The notes under the pieces were generated by a model. The model was not told where the DNA came from, did not search any database, and was given only the letters and a program-made list of their open reading frames with translations. The translations under genes and the position numbers were made by a program. This document shows positions 1-8,920 of a DNA stretch of 64,000 nt, piece after piece. This DNA comes from Candidatus Flavonifractor merdavium (GTDB taxonomy: Bacteria > Bacillota > Clostridia > Oscillospirales > Oscillospiraceae): assembly GCA_019119335.1 (NCBI GenBank), contig DWXF01000044.1:1-64000 (forward strand), read 5' to 3'. Each line of letters starts with the position of its first letter. The first letter of the stretch is position 1.

Positions 1-90
1 AGGTGCAACACGTCAAGGAGATAAAATGAAATTCATGCAGACCCTTGGTAAAATAGAACTGCCACGCAAAGAGACCACGGGAGGGAACTG

Positions 91-330
91 TATGAACTAC
101 CAACATCTTAGCATGGAAGAGCGCAGTTGTATACGAAAATATTACGTAGATGGGATGAGTCACCGGCAATTGCTCAACCGACCGAAAAAATGTCAGTATG
201 GTATCGCGAGAAATTCGGCGGAATTGTACCCATATGTACGACATTCCAATCTACTACCTACACACAGCCCGGAGGAAGTACCTGCGGGCAACCTGAAAGA
301 GCCACCCTAAAATGTCTGTGGGATAGATCA
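91..330 (+). pseudogene. IS30-family transposase N-terminal remnant, frameshifted
   Basis: MNYQHLSMEERSCIRKYYVDGMSHRQ resembles the IS30 N-terminal HTH. The next expected segments (AIAQ / LLNRPK / RNS / LPTHSPEEV) are spread over two frames (ORFs 26-310 and 127-372), and no DDE domain follows. Confidence 0.6.
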
Positions 331-411
331 AACAAAATGGGAATTTTTGTTTTGGAGCTTAATTGTTTCTAGAAAATGGCGATATTATAATAAAAGGGAG
401 AGGGGATTTGT

Positions 412-1149
412 ATGGGGCTGATCATTGGGCAATTGCCGAAATTACCGGACGAACTCGTCAATAACAGCTGGGTAAAAACCATAGAGATATCCAATCAGGG
501 TGGGAGCCAGCAGGATGACGTTTTCGGTGAGAAATTGGAAGGCTTAAAGCCAGGGCAGATCCTTGATCACGTTGACATCAGCGGCGCAATACCGCTTGAT
601 CCGCTGTTTGGAAAGAATATTGAGTATGATCTGGATAGCTCCTTTGTCGTAAAAGGGCGCCAGGATTTTGTTTCATTTTCAGATGGAAATGTTTCGGAAA
701 AAGCGGAGGAACTGGCCGCACGGATGACGGAATATCCTGTGGGAGTTGCGTTTTCTCTGGATGGATTCAGTATGGAGCAGCTTGCTGAGCTTGTCGGCGG
801 TATAGGGAAGGATCTGGACAGCGCCTTTGCCACAGGGGAGATTTCGGAGCGGGAATATGACGCCTTGAACAAGGGGCTGGATGCCTATGCGGAATTTATG
901 ACCGAAAAGGCGGAAAAGGAAAAGGCTTCTTTTGCGGTTATGAAGCAGACGGCGGAAGAGACACGGGCAGCGATCCAGAGCGGCGCATCGGAGAAGGAAA
1001 TGATTGATTGTGCAGAACTGGTGCGTGAAAAATGGCAGGAGAAGATCAGCAAGTATCTGGAGGAAAACGGATGTGATCGGTCAGCCTTGGATCAAATGAT
1101 CGTTGCTATTCGTACTGGGAAGGTATCCTCTTTTCAAGCAATGGCATGA
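412..1149 (+). CDS. hypothetical protein (245 aa)
   Basis: Complete ORF preceded by a purine-rich RBS (gggagagggg); no recognisable family. Confidence 0.65.
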   Translation: MGLIIGQLPKLPDELVNNSWVKTIEISNQGGSQQDDVFGEKLEGLKPGQILDHVDISGAIPLDPLFGKNIEYDLDSSFVVKGRQDFVSFSDGNVSEKAEELAARMTEYPVGVAFSLDGFSMEQLAELVGGIGKDLDSAFATGEISEREYDALNKGLDAYAEFMTEKAEKEKASFAVMKQTAEETRAAIQSGASEKEMIDCAELVREKWQEKISKYLEENGCDRSALDQMIVAIRTGKVSSFQAMA

Positions 1150-1211
1150 GACAGGATGGTTTACAAGCAATAAGTAAATACTTAAAGTGAAATTCAAAGG
1201 TGTGAATACAA

Positions 1212-1727
1212 GTGGTAAATGGATTAAGCAATGTATATCCAGGGGCCATATACTATGCTGCGGATTTAAAGCTGCCGGAAAAGCTGTCTGCCGGAACATG
1301 CCTGCAGGATACCAGCATCCAACAGCAGCCGGCGGGACGAACGGCGCAGTATGATACCCTGGAATTGACACCGGACCAGTGTCAGGTTACGCTGGATGTT
1401 TCCAATGGGATCACCATGGAGATCCCGAGGGCGTGGACCATTGTAAGCGAAACATTTAAAAGCTTTGACGATCACCTTCAGTGGAGCCTGAATCAAGCCG
1501 ACAGCCTGAATTTGTCCTTTGGCGACCGGTTGACATTTCTGAAGGAAGAGGGCCAGAAGTGGGTGGAGGATAAGCGGCAGAACGACCCGGAGATGTTTGC
1601 CACATGGCTCAGACTCCACAAGGATTATATTCAGCGGGGCGAGGGCCATCTGGTAGGCCTGCCCTCCGACTTCACAATGGAAGATTACCATTCTTATGTA
1701 AGAGAACCTTTTTCCGCGTTGGCCTGA
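1212..1727 (+). CDS. hypothetical protein (171 aa), GTG start
   Basis: Complete ORF just downstream of 412-1149 and ending before a terminator; no recognisable family. Confidence 0.6.
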   Translation: MVNGLSNVYPGAIYYAADLKLPEKLSAGTCLQDTSIQQQPAGRTAQYDTLELTPDQCQVTLDVSNGITMEIPRAWTIVSETFKSFDDHLQWSLNQADSLNLSFGDRLTFLKEEGQKWVEDKRQNDPEMFATWLRLHKDYIQRGEGHLVGLPSDFTMEDYHSYVREPFSALA

Positions 1728-1750
1728 TAAAGGACGGCGGTTTTGGACAT

Positions 1751-1785
1751 AAAATACCCCTTATCGTTTGATAAGGGGTATTTTT
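1751..1785. terminator. bidirectional rho-independent terminator between convergent genes
   Basis: AAAATACCCCTTATC-gttt-GATAAGGGGTATTTTT stem-loop with A/T runs on both sides. Confidence 0.85.
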
Positions 1786-1789
1786 GTTC

Positions 1790-3223
1790 CTATTGGGCGA
1801 TATCCTCCAGTGCGCGGTATTTGGTTTTGCCGGACTCATTTTTCGGAATGGAGGCCAGGGCCTGGACCTGGAACACCCGGGGCGGGAAGTGCATCTGGGC
1901 GCTGAGGTAATCGGAAGCATCCTGCGTGAGGGCGGGATCCGGGCTGTCGTGGAAGATGCGCAGGCAGTCGTCCCTGCCCACACAGGCGAAGCCGGCCTGG
2001 GGAAAACGGGTGGAGAGCAGCCGCTCCACCTCGTCCAGGCTGACCCGGTTGCCGTAGAGCTTCACAAACCGCTTTTTCCGGCCCACAATGTAATAGAAGC
2101 CGTCCTCGTCCCGCTTGGCCATGTCGCCGGTATGGAGCTCGCCGTGCCACTGGTCCCCCAGGCGCAAATCGTCCGCCTGCTGGGCGTAGCCCATGGCCAC
2201 ATTGGGACCCTGGTACACCAGCTCTCCCACCGTGTCCGCCGTCTGGATCTCGCCGCCGTCCTCCTGAAGCAGCCGGAACCGGCCGCCGGGGACGGGAATA
2301 CCCATGCTGCCGCACTTGCGGATGGCCTCCTCCGGCGGCAGATAGCCCATCCGGGGGGAGGCCTCGGTCTGGCCGTACATAACACAGAACCGCCGGCCGG
2401 TCTGCTCCGCCCAGGCGGCATACTCCCGGTGCAGGGCCTCGGGCAGCTTGCCGCCCGCTTGGGTCAGGGTGCGCAGGGCGGGCAGAGCCATGCTTTGCAG
2501 CCCCGCTCGCTGGAACATGCGGTAAGTGTAGGGCACGCCGGCCAGAGAGGTAACCTGCTCCCGCTCCATCAGCTCCCAGAAGGGCCGCTCCAGCACGCTG
2601 CGGCGGGTAAGAACAATGGTTGCCCCTGCCAGCAGATGGGTATTGAGGATGGACATGCCGTAGGAGTAGCTCATGGCCAGATTGGTGACGGGACGCTCCG
2701 CCTCGGTCAGCCCCAGGTACTCCACAATGGATTTGGTGTTGGACTCCAGATTGCGGGCGCTGATGCGCACCAGCTTGGGGCTGCCGGTACTGCCGGAGGT
2801 GGTGAGCAGCAGGGCCAGCTCGGGGTGGAGTTCCGGGCCCTCCGTCCCCCGGCGGAGCAGCTGGGCATCCTCCAGGGTCAGGTGGGGCTGGTACTCTCGC
2901 AGCACCTGTCTGGTTTCCTGGGGCAGATCCTCCGGGACGCAGACGAAGGCGGGCTGGTAGGCGGCCAGCAGGCCTTCCAGCAGCTCCGGCGAGATGTGGG
3001 CGTCCAGCAGCAGGGGGACTGCCCCGGTATTCAGGCAGGAGAAATAGCTCATCAGCAGGCCGGGGGTGTTCTCGCACAGCAGAAAGACCAGCTTATGGCC
3101 TCCCACGGCCCGGCCCAGCCGCTCGGAGGCGGCGTTCAGATCCCCTAAGGTATACCGCCGCCCCTCTTCTGTTACCGCCAGCAGCCGTTCCGGCTCCCGG
3201 GCGCAGCGGTCAAACAGTTCCAT
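1790..3223 (-). CDS. AMP-dependent acyl-CoA synthetase/ligase family protein
   Basis: ANL motifs LLTTSGSTGSPKLV, YGQTEASPRM, GELHTGDMAKRDEDGFYYIVGRKKRFVKLYGNRVS and C-terminal Lys in IPKNESGKTKY. Confidence 0.88.
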   Translation of the reverse strand: MELFDRCAREPERLLAVTEEGRRYTLGDLNAASERLGRAVGGHKLVFLLCENTPGLLMSYFSCLNTGAVPLLLDAHISPELLEGLLAAYQPAFVCVPEDLPQETRQVLREYQPHLTLEDAQLLRRGTEGPELHPELALLLTTSGSTGSPKLVRISARNLESNTKSIVEYLGLTEAERPVTNLAMSYSYGMSILNTHLLAGATIVLTRRSVLERPFWELMEREQVTSLAGVPYTYRMFQRAGLQSMALPALRTLTQAGGKLPEALHREYAAWAEQTGRRFCVMYGQTEASPRMGYLPPEEAIRKCGSMGIPVPGGRFRLLQEDGGEIQTADTVGELVYQGPNVAMGYAQQADDLRLGDQWHGELHTGDMAKRDEDGFYYIVGRKKRFVKLYGNRVSLDEVERLLSTRFPQAGFACVGRDDCLRIFHDSPDPALTQDASDYLSAQMHFPPRVFQVQALASIPKNESGKTKYRALEDIAQ

Positions 3224-3224
3224 A

Positions 3225-4424
3225 TTAAACCTCCCCTCCGATCATGCGGGACAGGGCGGCGATTACGTCTTTCCCGTCCCAAATGGTGTCCAGCTCCAGG
3301 GCCTGCCCCGGAGCGACCACCCGATCCACACCCCGGGCGCCATGTTCCGCCAGCAGGGCGGCTACCTCCCGGGGCTCCACCCCGGCGCAGACGAGGGTCT
3401 GCACCTTGGGGGCGGTCAGCGGGGGCAGTTCCTCCAGGCTGGACAGCTCTCCCTGGAAAAACAGCCCAAAGCCCCCCTTAAGCTCCGGCAGGGGCGCGGT
3501 CAGCCCCGCCAGATTGACCACATACAGCAGGTTGCCGCCATACCGCTCCACCCCGGCTACTGCCGGCGCCTGCATGGTCATGGCGGCGGTACACAGCCGC
3601 TCCAACTTGCGGGCGGCCTGGAATGGGCCGAAGGGGTAGCGCTCTTCCGCCTCGGCGGCCACCGCCTCCCACCATTGCCGCCGGCAGTCCGGATCGCCGC
3701 CGTCCGCCAGCCACAGTACCAGCTGGGGGCTGGAGCAGGCGTTCTGGTCCATCTGATAGGTGTCGTTGTAGAACCGGTGGGCCAGGGCCCTTCTGGCCTC
3801 GTCATCCAAAGCGGAGAAATACCGCTGGCTGAACAGGGCCAGGGACCAGCGGTCGGGGAAGCACAGTTCCACGGCGTGGGGGGGCATGGGCATGGCCCGC
3901 AGGGCGGCCACTGTGGCGTCCCCGCCCCACACCACTCTGCCGTCGCAGCAAGCACAGAATTCCGCGGTGATGGCGTCGTCCCGCTCATAGGAGACCAGCG
4001 CGGTGCGGGCCTTGACTCCGGCGTGCTCCGGACGGTCCAGAACCCGGCCAATGGCCGCCACCAGGGGGGCCTCCTCCTCCGCCCGGCGGCTGGACAGCCG
4101 GACGAGGTTGGCATTTCCGGCCAACAGGCCCAGAGCCATGGTGTAGGCAAACATGGCCGGCACGTTGGAGGGGGCCAGGTGGAAGATCAGCCCCCGGCCC
4201 AGCCGGGGAAGGGGGGAGGCGTGGCGTCTGGACAGGGTCTCCAACCGGGGCCGGCGGCACCAGAAGCCGAAGGCGGCCGCCGCCTCCAGCCGCCGGGTCT
4301 CCGGCGCGCCCAGCACCTCTGCCGACAGGTCGGAGAGGAAGTTCAGGGCTCTGGGGTCAAAGGGCGGCCAGGGCGTGGATTCCGGTTGATCCACTCCGGC
4401 CAGCAGGGTGATATTATCCCTCAT
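3225..4424 (-). CDS. LuxC-like acyl-CoA/acyl-protein reductase
   Basis: LuxC-type architecture: LIFHLAPSNVPAMFAYTMALGLLAGNANLVRLSSR, and NDTYQMDQNACSSPQLVLW around the expected catalytic Cys. Confidence 0.82.
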   Translation of the reverse strand: MRDNITLLAGVDQPESTPWPPFDPRALNFLSDLSAEVLGAPETRRLEAAAAFGFWCRRPRLETLSRRHASPLPRLGRGLIFHLAPSNVPAMFAYTMALGLLAGNANLVRLSSRRAEEEAPLVAAIGRVLDRPEHAGVKARTALVSYERDDAITAEFCACCDGRVVWGGDATVAALRAMPMPPHAVELCFPDRWSLALFSQRYFSALDDEARRALAHRFYNDTYQMDQNACSSPQLVLWLADGGDPDCRRQWWEAVAAEAEERYPFGPFQAARKLERLCTAAMTMQAPAVAGVERYGGNLLYVVNLAGLTAPLPELKGGFGLFFQGELSSLEELPPLTAPKVQTLVCAGVEPREVAALLAEHGARGVDRVVAPGQALELDTIWDGKDVIAALSRMIGGEV

Positions 4425-5493
4425 AGGTGTCGCTGCACCCCCTTACCTCGGCCCGGGGCGCCCGCCCCGTCACCTGAAAATACTTGCCTGCCCGTCCGCA
4501 GGGGCAGTCGTCCTCTCCCAGCAGCACGCCCAGGTCCTCTGTGAGCAGAGAGTGTCCCGGATAGGAGTGGGGGAGGGGGGAGAGCACCTGGATCAGCCCC
4601 GGCTCCCCCACGTCGCAGGGGGAGTAGTCCCGCCAGCGGCGCACCACCACGTCGGACCAGATGCTGGCGTGCAGATGCCCCTGGGGACACTCCAGATAGA
4701 TGCAGCCGGTCTGTTCCGCCATACCGTAGTAATTGCGCACCTGCTCAATACCGGTGACGGCGTGGATGCGGGCCTTGAACTCCTGGGGAGAGACCGCCTC
4801 GCTGGCCAGCTTTTTCCAGCCGCCCCCATGGAGCAGGATACCCTTGGGGATGGAGAGGGTTTCCCCACGCTCCTCCAGCACCCGGATCACGTGCCGCCAG
4901 ATGATATAGGTAAAGCCAAACAAAAAGATGGGTTCCCCCTGGTGGGCCTCCAGAAAGGCCCGCACGCCGTCCAGGTCCAGCTCCATGTGCTGGTCCAGGG
5001 CGTAGCAGGTTTTGGAGCCAAAGACGGAGAAGCCCAGCACCCCCGCTCCCCGGGCGGAGAACATGGCCCGGTCCCGCAGCACCCGCTTGCTGTCCAGCAC
5101 CAGGTAGGGCAGCCGGTGCTCTCCCAGCAGGTCGGCCATGATCCCGCTCAGCGCCCGCTGCTGGACGGCGGAGGTGTCGGCGTCCAGGAAGATTTTGGAT
5201 ACCTGCTGTCCGGTGGTGCCGGAGGAGGTCACGGTTTTGAAAATCTCCTCCTCCGGTACGCTGCGCAGCTCCAGCTCCTTGAAGATGGACACCGGCAGCA
5301 TGGGGGTGTTTTCCACGGTGCACTCCATATGCTCCGGACAGCCCAGCGCCTGCAGCAGCCGGCCGTAGGCCGGGCAGTGGGTCCGGTGGAACTGGGTCAG
5401 CTGGGTGAGGAGGGAGGCGTAGATAGCCTGCTTCTCCGGGCAGGGCAGGGAGTAGGCCCGGAATTGCAGCAGGGTGTTCAGATCAATGGTCAT
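4414..5493 (-). CDS. LuxE-like acyl-protein synthetase
   Basis: TSSGTTGQQVSKIFLD, YYGMAEQTGCIYLECPQGHLH, LLTEDLGVLLGEDDCPCGRAGKYFQVTGR; Cys near the C-terminus (RGCSDTYEG). Overlaps the LuxC-like gene by 11 nt. Confidence 0.85.
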   Translation of the reverse strand: MTIDLNTLLQFRAYSLPCPEKQAIYASLLTQLTQFHRTHCPAYGRLLQALGCPEHMECTVENTPMLPVSIFKELELRSVPEEEIFKTVTSSGTTGQQVSKIFLDADTSAVQQRALSGIMADLLGEHRLPYLVLDSKRVLRDRAMFSARGAGVLGFSVFGSKTCYALDQHMELDLDGVRAFLEAHQGEPIFLFGFTYIIWRHVIRVLEERGETLSIPKGILLHGGGWKKLASEAVSPQEFKARIHAVTGIEQVRNYYGMAEQTGCIYLECPQGHLHASIWSDVVVRRWRDYSPCDVGEPGLIQVLSPLPHSYPGHSLLTEDLGVLLGEDDCPCGRAGKYFQVTGRAPRAEVRGCSDTYEG

Positions 5494-6133
5494 GTCCGCT
5501 CCTTTCTGTCAGCGTGAACGGAGCCCCGTGGCCGGGACAGATCTGCAGTCCGGGGGCCAGGTTGTCCAGGAACGGCCTGGTATGGGTGTTGTAGTCGTCG
5601 GCGCTGCCGCCGGGCAGCCGGAGGATCACCTCTTCCCCCGGGATGAGATAATCCCCGGAGAAAAAGGTGGTACCGTCCAGAAAGATACCGGCGCTGCCCG
5701 GCGTGTGGCCGGGCAGCGCCGTACACTGGAGCCGGTGCCCTCGCCACACTGTCTCCCAGGTATCCCCGTAAGTGCGGTCCGCCGGCCGGCAGACGAAGGG
5801 GGGATAGGACACGCCGGTCTTTCCCCGAAAGGTCAGATAGACCTCCATCAGCTGGGTCATGTTGAGCCGCTTGCTCTGGATGCCCGCGCTGCAGGCCTCG
5901 CTGGTTACCACCACCGCCTGGGGCCAGCACTCCCGCAGGGCTTCCAGCCCGGCCATGTGGTCGCAGTGCTCGTGGGTCAGCAGAATGAGCTCCGGTGTCC
6001 AGCCCAGCTCCTCCAGCCGGGCCGGTACGCGGACGGGATCGTTGGGGTCGATCACCACCGCGCCGCCGCCCTCCCCCAGCAGATAGCAGTTGCTCTCCGT
6101 CAGCGGATCGGTCTGTCGTTCCAGCTCCAGCAT
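5483..6133 (-). CDS. MBL-fold metallo-hydrolase
   Basis: HxHxDH motif LLTHEHCDHMAG, ALPGHTPGSAGIFL, LQICPGHGAPFT. Confidence 0.85.
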   Translation of the reverse strand: MLELERQTDPLTESNCYLLGEGGGAVVIDPNDPVRVPARLEELGWTPELILLTHEHCDHMAGLEALRECWPQAVVVTSEACSAGIQSKRLNMTQLMEVYLTFRGKTGVSYPPFVCRPADRTYGDTWETVWRGHRLQCTALPGHTPGSAGIFLDGTTFFSGDYLIPGEEVILRLPGGSADDYNTHTRPFLDNLAPGLQICPGHGAPFTLTERSGHDH

Positions 6134-6136
6134 GAC

Positions 6137-6373
6137 TTACAGCTCCACACCGTATTTGGCCAGAACTTCTTTCCCCTTTTCATAGGAGGAAAAGTCCAGC
6201 ACGTCCACGGTGCTCAGGCTGATCTGGAAGGTCTCCTCCAGATCCCCCATCAGATCCATGTGCCCCAGGGAATCCCACAGGGGAATGCCGCGGTATTTCA
6301 GGGTGGGCAGGTCCTCCGGCTTTACCCGGAAGGCCCGCAGGAACAGCTGATCGTATTTCTCCAGATTGGTCAT
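6137..6373 (-). CDS. acyl carrier protein
   Basis: MTNLEKYDQLFLRAFRV...PLWDSLGHMDLMGDLEETFQISLS: ACP-like, with Ser in a DSL motif for 4'-phosphopantetheine. Confidence 0.82.
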   Translation of the reverse strand: MTNLEKYDQLFLRAFRVKPEDLPTLKYRGIPLWDSLGHMDLMGDLEETFQISLSTVDVLDFSSYEKGKEVLAKYGVEL

Positions 6374-6403
6374 GGTGTGGTTTCCTTTCATTTGCAGCGC
6401 GAG

Positions 6404-6443
6404 AGCGGCATGGGCCGGTCCGGTGGACCGGCCCAATGCCGCT
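6404..6443. other. long intercistronic hairpin without a U-tract
   Basis: AGCGGCAT-GGGCCGGTCC / GGACCGGCCC-(A bulge)-ATGCCGCT with a 3-nt loop. On the minus strand it is followed by CTCGCGCTG, not a T-run. Confidence 0.75.
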
Positions 6444-6457
6444 GGGAGGCTGCTATA

Positions 6458-7756
6458 TTATTCGTACTTGCAGTGGAAGCGCTTCTCGTACTCGGCCTTC
6501 AGCTCGTCCCGGAAGTCGGGATGGGCGATCTCAATGAGGTTGTGAGCCCGCTGACGGAGGGTGCGGCCCTTCAGGGCGGCCACGCCGTACTCGGTCACCA
6601 CATAGTCCACGTCGTTGCGGCTGGTGGTGACGGCGGCGCCCTCGTCCAGCAGGGGGACGATCTTGGAGATCTTGCCCTTGACGGTGGCGGGCATAGCCAT
6701 GATGGACACGCCGCCCTTGCTGGCGGAGGCGCCGCGGACGAAGTCCACCTGGCCGCCCACGCCGGAAATCTGCTTGGGTCCGATGCTCTCAGAGGCCACC
6801 TGGCCCATCAGATCCACCTGCACGCAGGAGTTGATGGAGATCAGGTTGTCGTTCTGAGCGATGATGAAGGGGTTGTTGACGTAGTCCACCGGGCGCAGCT
6901 CCACGTCGGGGTTGTGGTCCACGAAGTCGTACAGCCGGCGGGTGCCCATCAGGAAGGCCACCACGAACTTGCCGGGGTGGAGGGTCTTTTTGGCGTTGGT
7001 GATCACGCCGGCCTCGGCCAGCTCCACCACGCCGTCGGAGAACATCTCGGAGTGTATGCCCAGATCCTTCTTGCCCTTCAGGAACAGGAGCACCGCGTCG
7101 GGGATGGCGCCGATGCCCAGCTGGAGCGTGGCGCCGTCGGGAATGAGGGAGGCGCAGTTCTCGCCAATGGCCTTCTCAATATCGCCGATCTTGGGGGGAT
7201 TGAGCTCAATGATGGGCGCCTCATGCTCCACGATGCAGTCCAGGTCCTCCACGGACACCAGGCTGTAAGGGCCGGTCCAGGGCATCTGGGGGTTGACCTG
7301 GGCGATGACGGTCTTGGCCTGCTTGACGGCTTCCAGGGTGTAGTCCACCGACACGCCCAGGGAGCACATGCCGTTCTCGTCAGGGGGAGTCACCATGACC
7401 ATGGCCACGTCCACCGGCATGGTGGTGCTGAACTGGCGGGGCACCTCAAAGAAGAAGCTGGGGGTGAAGTCGCCCCGGCCCTCCTCGATGGCGGCACGGG
7501 TGGAGCCGCCCACGAAGAAGGCGTTGTGGCGGAAGTTGGCGGCGTACTCGGGCTTGCAGTATTCGCCCTTGCCCATGGCTACCATGTGGACGATCTCCAC
7601 GTCCTTGTAGGCGCTGGCGTTGGCCACCATGGCGTCCAGCAGGTAGGAGGGCTCGCCGCAGGCGTGAGCCACCACTACCCGGTTGCCGGACTGGATGTGC
7701 TTCACCGCCTCCTCGGCGGACATCAGGTGCTGCTGATAATGCTCTTTCCAACTCAT
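6458..7756 (-). CDS. acetyl-CoA hydrolase/transferase family protein, probable 4-hydroxybutyrate CoA-transferase
   Basis: CoA-transferase family I-type sequence (PDGATLQLGIGAIPDAVL, HSEMFSDGVVELAEAGVITN, DYVVTEYGVAALKGRTLRQRA). The 4HB assignment comes from the abfD neighbour. Confidence 0.85.
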   Translation of the reverse strand: MSWKEHYQQHLMSAEEAVKHIQSGNRVVVAHACGEPSYLLDAMVANASAYKDVEIVHMVAMGKGEYCKPEYAANFRHNAFFVGGSTRAAIEEGRGDFTPSFFFEVPRQFSTTMPVDVAMVMVTPPDENGMCSLGVSVDYTLEAVKQAKTVIAQVNPQMPWTGPYSLVSVEDLDCIVEHEAPIIELNPPKIGDIEKAIGENCASLIPDGATLQLGIGAIPDAVLLFLKGKKDLGIHSEMFSDGVVELAEAGVITNAKKTLHPGKFVVAFLMGTRRLYDFVDHNPDVELRPVDYVNNPFIIAQNDNLISINSCVQVDLMGQVASESIGPKQISGVGGQVDFVRGASASKGGVSIMAMPATVKGKISKIVPLLDEGAAVTTSRNDVDYVVTEYGVAALKGRTLRQRAHNLIEIAHPDFRDELKAEYEKRFHCKYE

Positions 7757-7797
7757 GGTATAATCACACTTCTTCCATTTAGAATTTGGCGCGCGGA

Positions 7798-8895
7798 TCA
7801 GCGGGCCAGCCATTCCCGACCCAGACGGTCGGCCTCCAGGATGGCGTCGTACACCTCCTGAGCGGTGATATCTGCCCGCAGGTTTTTGGTGGACTGAGTG
7901 GGCACACAGGCGGCCTCCGCCACCTTGTGCAGAGTCTCGGGAACAACCTCAGTGACCCCCAGCTGAGCCAGGGTCATGGGCAGACCGGTGTCCTTCAGGA
8001 AGGAGAGGACCTGCTCCAGCTCCTCCTGGGGGGCCTTTTCCAGTACCAGCTGGGTCAGGGTGCCGAAGGCCACCTTTTCGCCATGGTACATGCCGTGGGC
8101 CTGAGGCTCCTGGGCAAAGCCGTCGTTGATGGCGTGGGCGGCGGCCAGACCGCCATTTTCAAAGCCCAGACCGCTGAGGTAAATGGTGGCCTCCACCACG
8201 TCCTCCAGTTCGGGGGTTACCTCATGCCGCTCCACCGCGCTCAGGGCGGCCCGGCCCTTTTCCATCAGCAGGTCGTAGCAGAGGTGGGCCATCATCAGAC
8301 CGGTGTTGGACACATTGCCCCGGGCCATGGTGCGGGCGCCGCTCTTGTGGCAGGCCCTGGCCTCAAACCAGGTGGACAGCGCGTCGCCCAGACCGGCGGC
8401 AAAGAGCCGCTTGGGGGCGTTGGCGATGATGTTGGTGTCCACCAGGACCAGGTCGGGGTTGCGGCGCATGAGCACCGCCTTGACTACTACCCCGGCGTCG
8501 TTATAGAGCACGGCCACGCCGGAGCAGGGGGCGTCGTTGGAGGCCACGGTGGGAAGAATGACGCAGGGCAGGCCCAGATTTTCCGCCACAGCCTTGGCGG
8601 TGTCCAGAGCCTTGCCGCCGCCCATGCCCACCACCACGTCGCAGCCCTGAGCCTTGCACTCGTCCATCTTGGCAAAGACCTCTTCCTTGGTGGCCTCTCC
8701 GTGGAAGGTGGTAAAGACCACCTGCTTCTCCTGGGCGGTCAGGCTCTCCTCCACCTGGGCGCCGAAGCGGGAACGGTTGTTGTCCGAGCAGATGATCAGG
8801 AACTTGTCGCCCAGCTTTTTGGCGCTGCGGCCCAGGTTGGCCAGTTCCCCCGCGCCCTGAGCATAGCGGGCGGGGGCCTTGATTGCGTAAGTCAT
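7798..8895 (-). CDS. iron-containing alcohol dehydrogenase, glycerol dehydrogenase (GldA)-like
   Basis: GMGGGKALDTAKAVAENLGLPCVILPTVASNDAPCSGVAVLY, LGDALSTWFEARAC, HGEKVAFGTLTQLVLE. Confidence 0.85.
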   Translation of the reverse strand: MTYAIKAPARYAQGAGELANLGRSAKKLGDKFLIICSDNNRSRFGAQVEESLTAQEKQVVFTTFHGEATKEEVFAKMDECKAQGCDVVVGMGGGKALDTAKAVAENLGLPCVILPTVASNDAPCSGVAVLYNDAGVVVKAVLMRRNPDLVLVDTNIIANAPKRLFAAGLGDALSTWFEARACHKSGARTMARGNVSNTGLMMAHLCYDLLMEKGRAALSAVERHEVTPELEDVVEATIYLSGLGFENGGLAAAHAINDGFAQEPQAHGMYHGEKVAFGTLTQLVLEKAPQEELEQVLSFLKDTGLPMTLAQLGVTEVVPETLHKVAEAACVPTQSTKNLRADITAQEVYDAILEADRLGREWLAR

Positions 8896-8920
8896 GTTTC
8901 TTGTCTCCTACTTGTTTGGA

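Noticed and set aside
412-1727. Toxin-antitoxin or phage-defence pair
   Set aside because: Two adjacent hypothetical genes near an IS remnant, but no toxin, nuclease or HTH motif could be recognised.
2000-6373. Bioluminescence (lux) operon
   Set aside because: Only LuxC- and LuxE-like genes are present; no luciferase alpha/beta, LuxD or flavin reductase gene in the window.
5474-7861. Plus-strand 795-aa ORF
   Set aside because: Antisense to the MBL, ACP and CoA-transferase genes; low-complexity His/Gly/Val composition and no domain.
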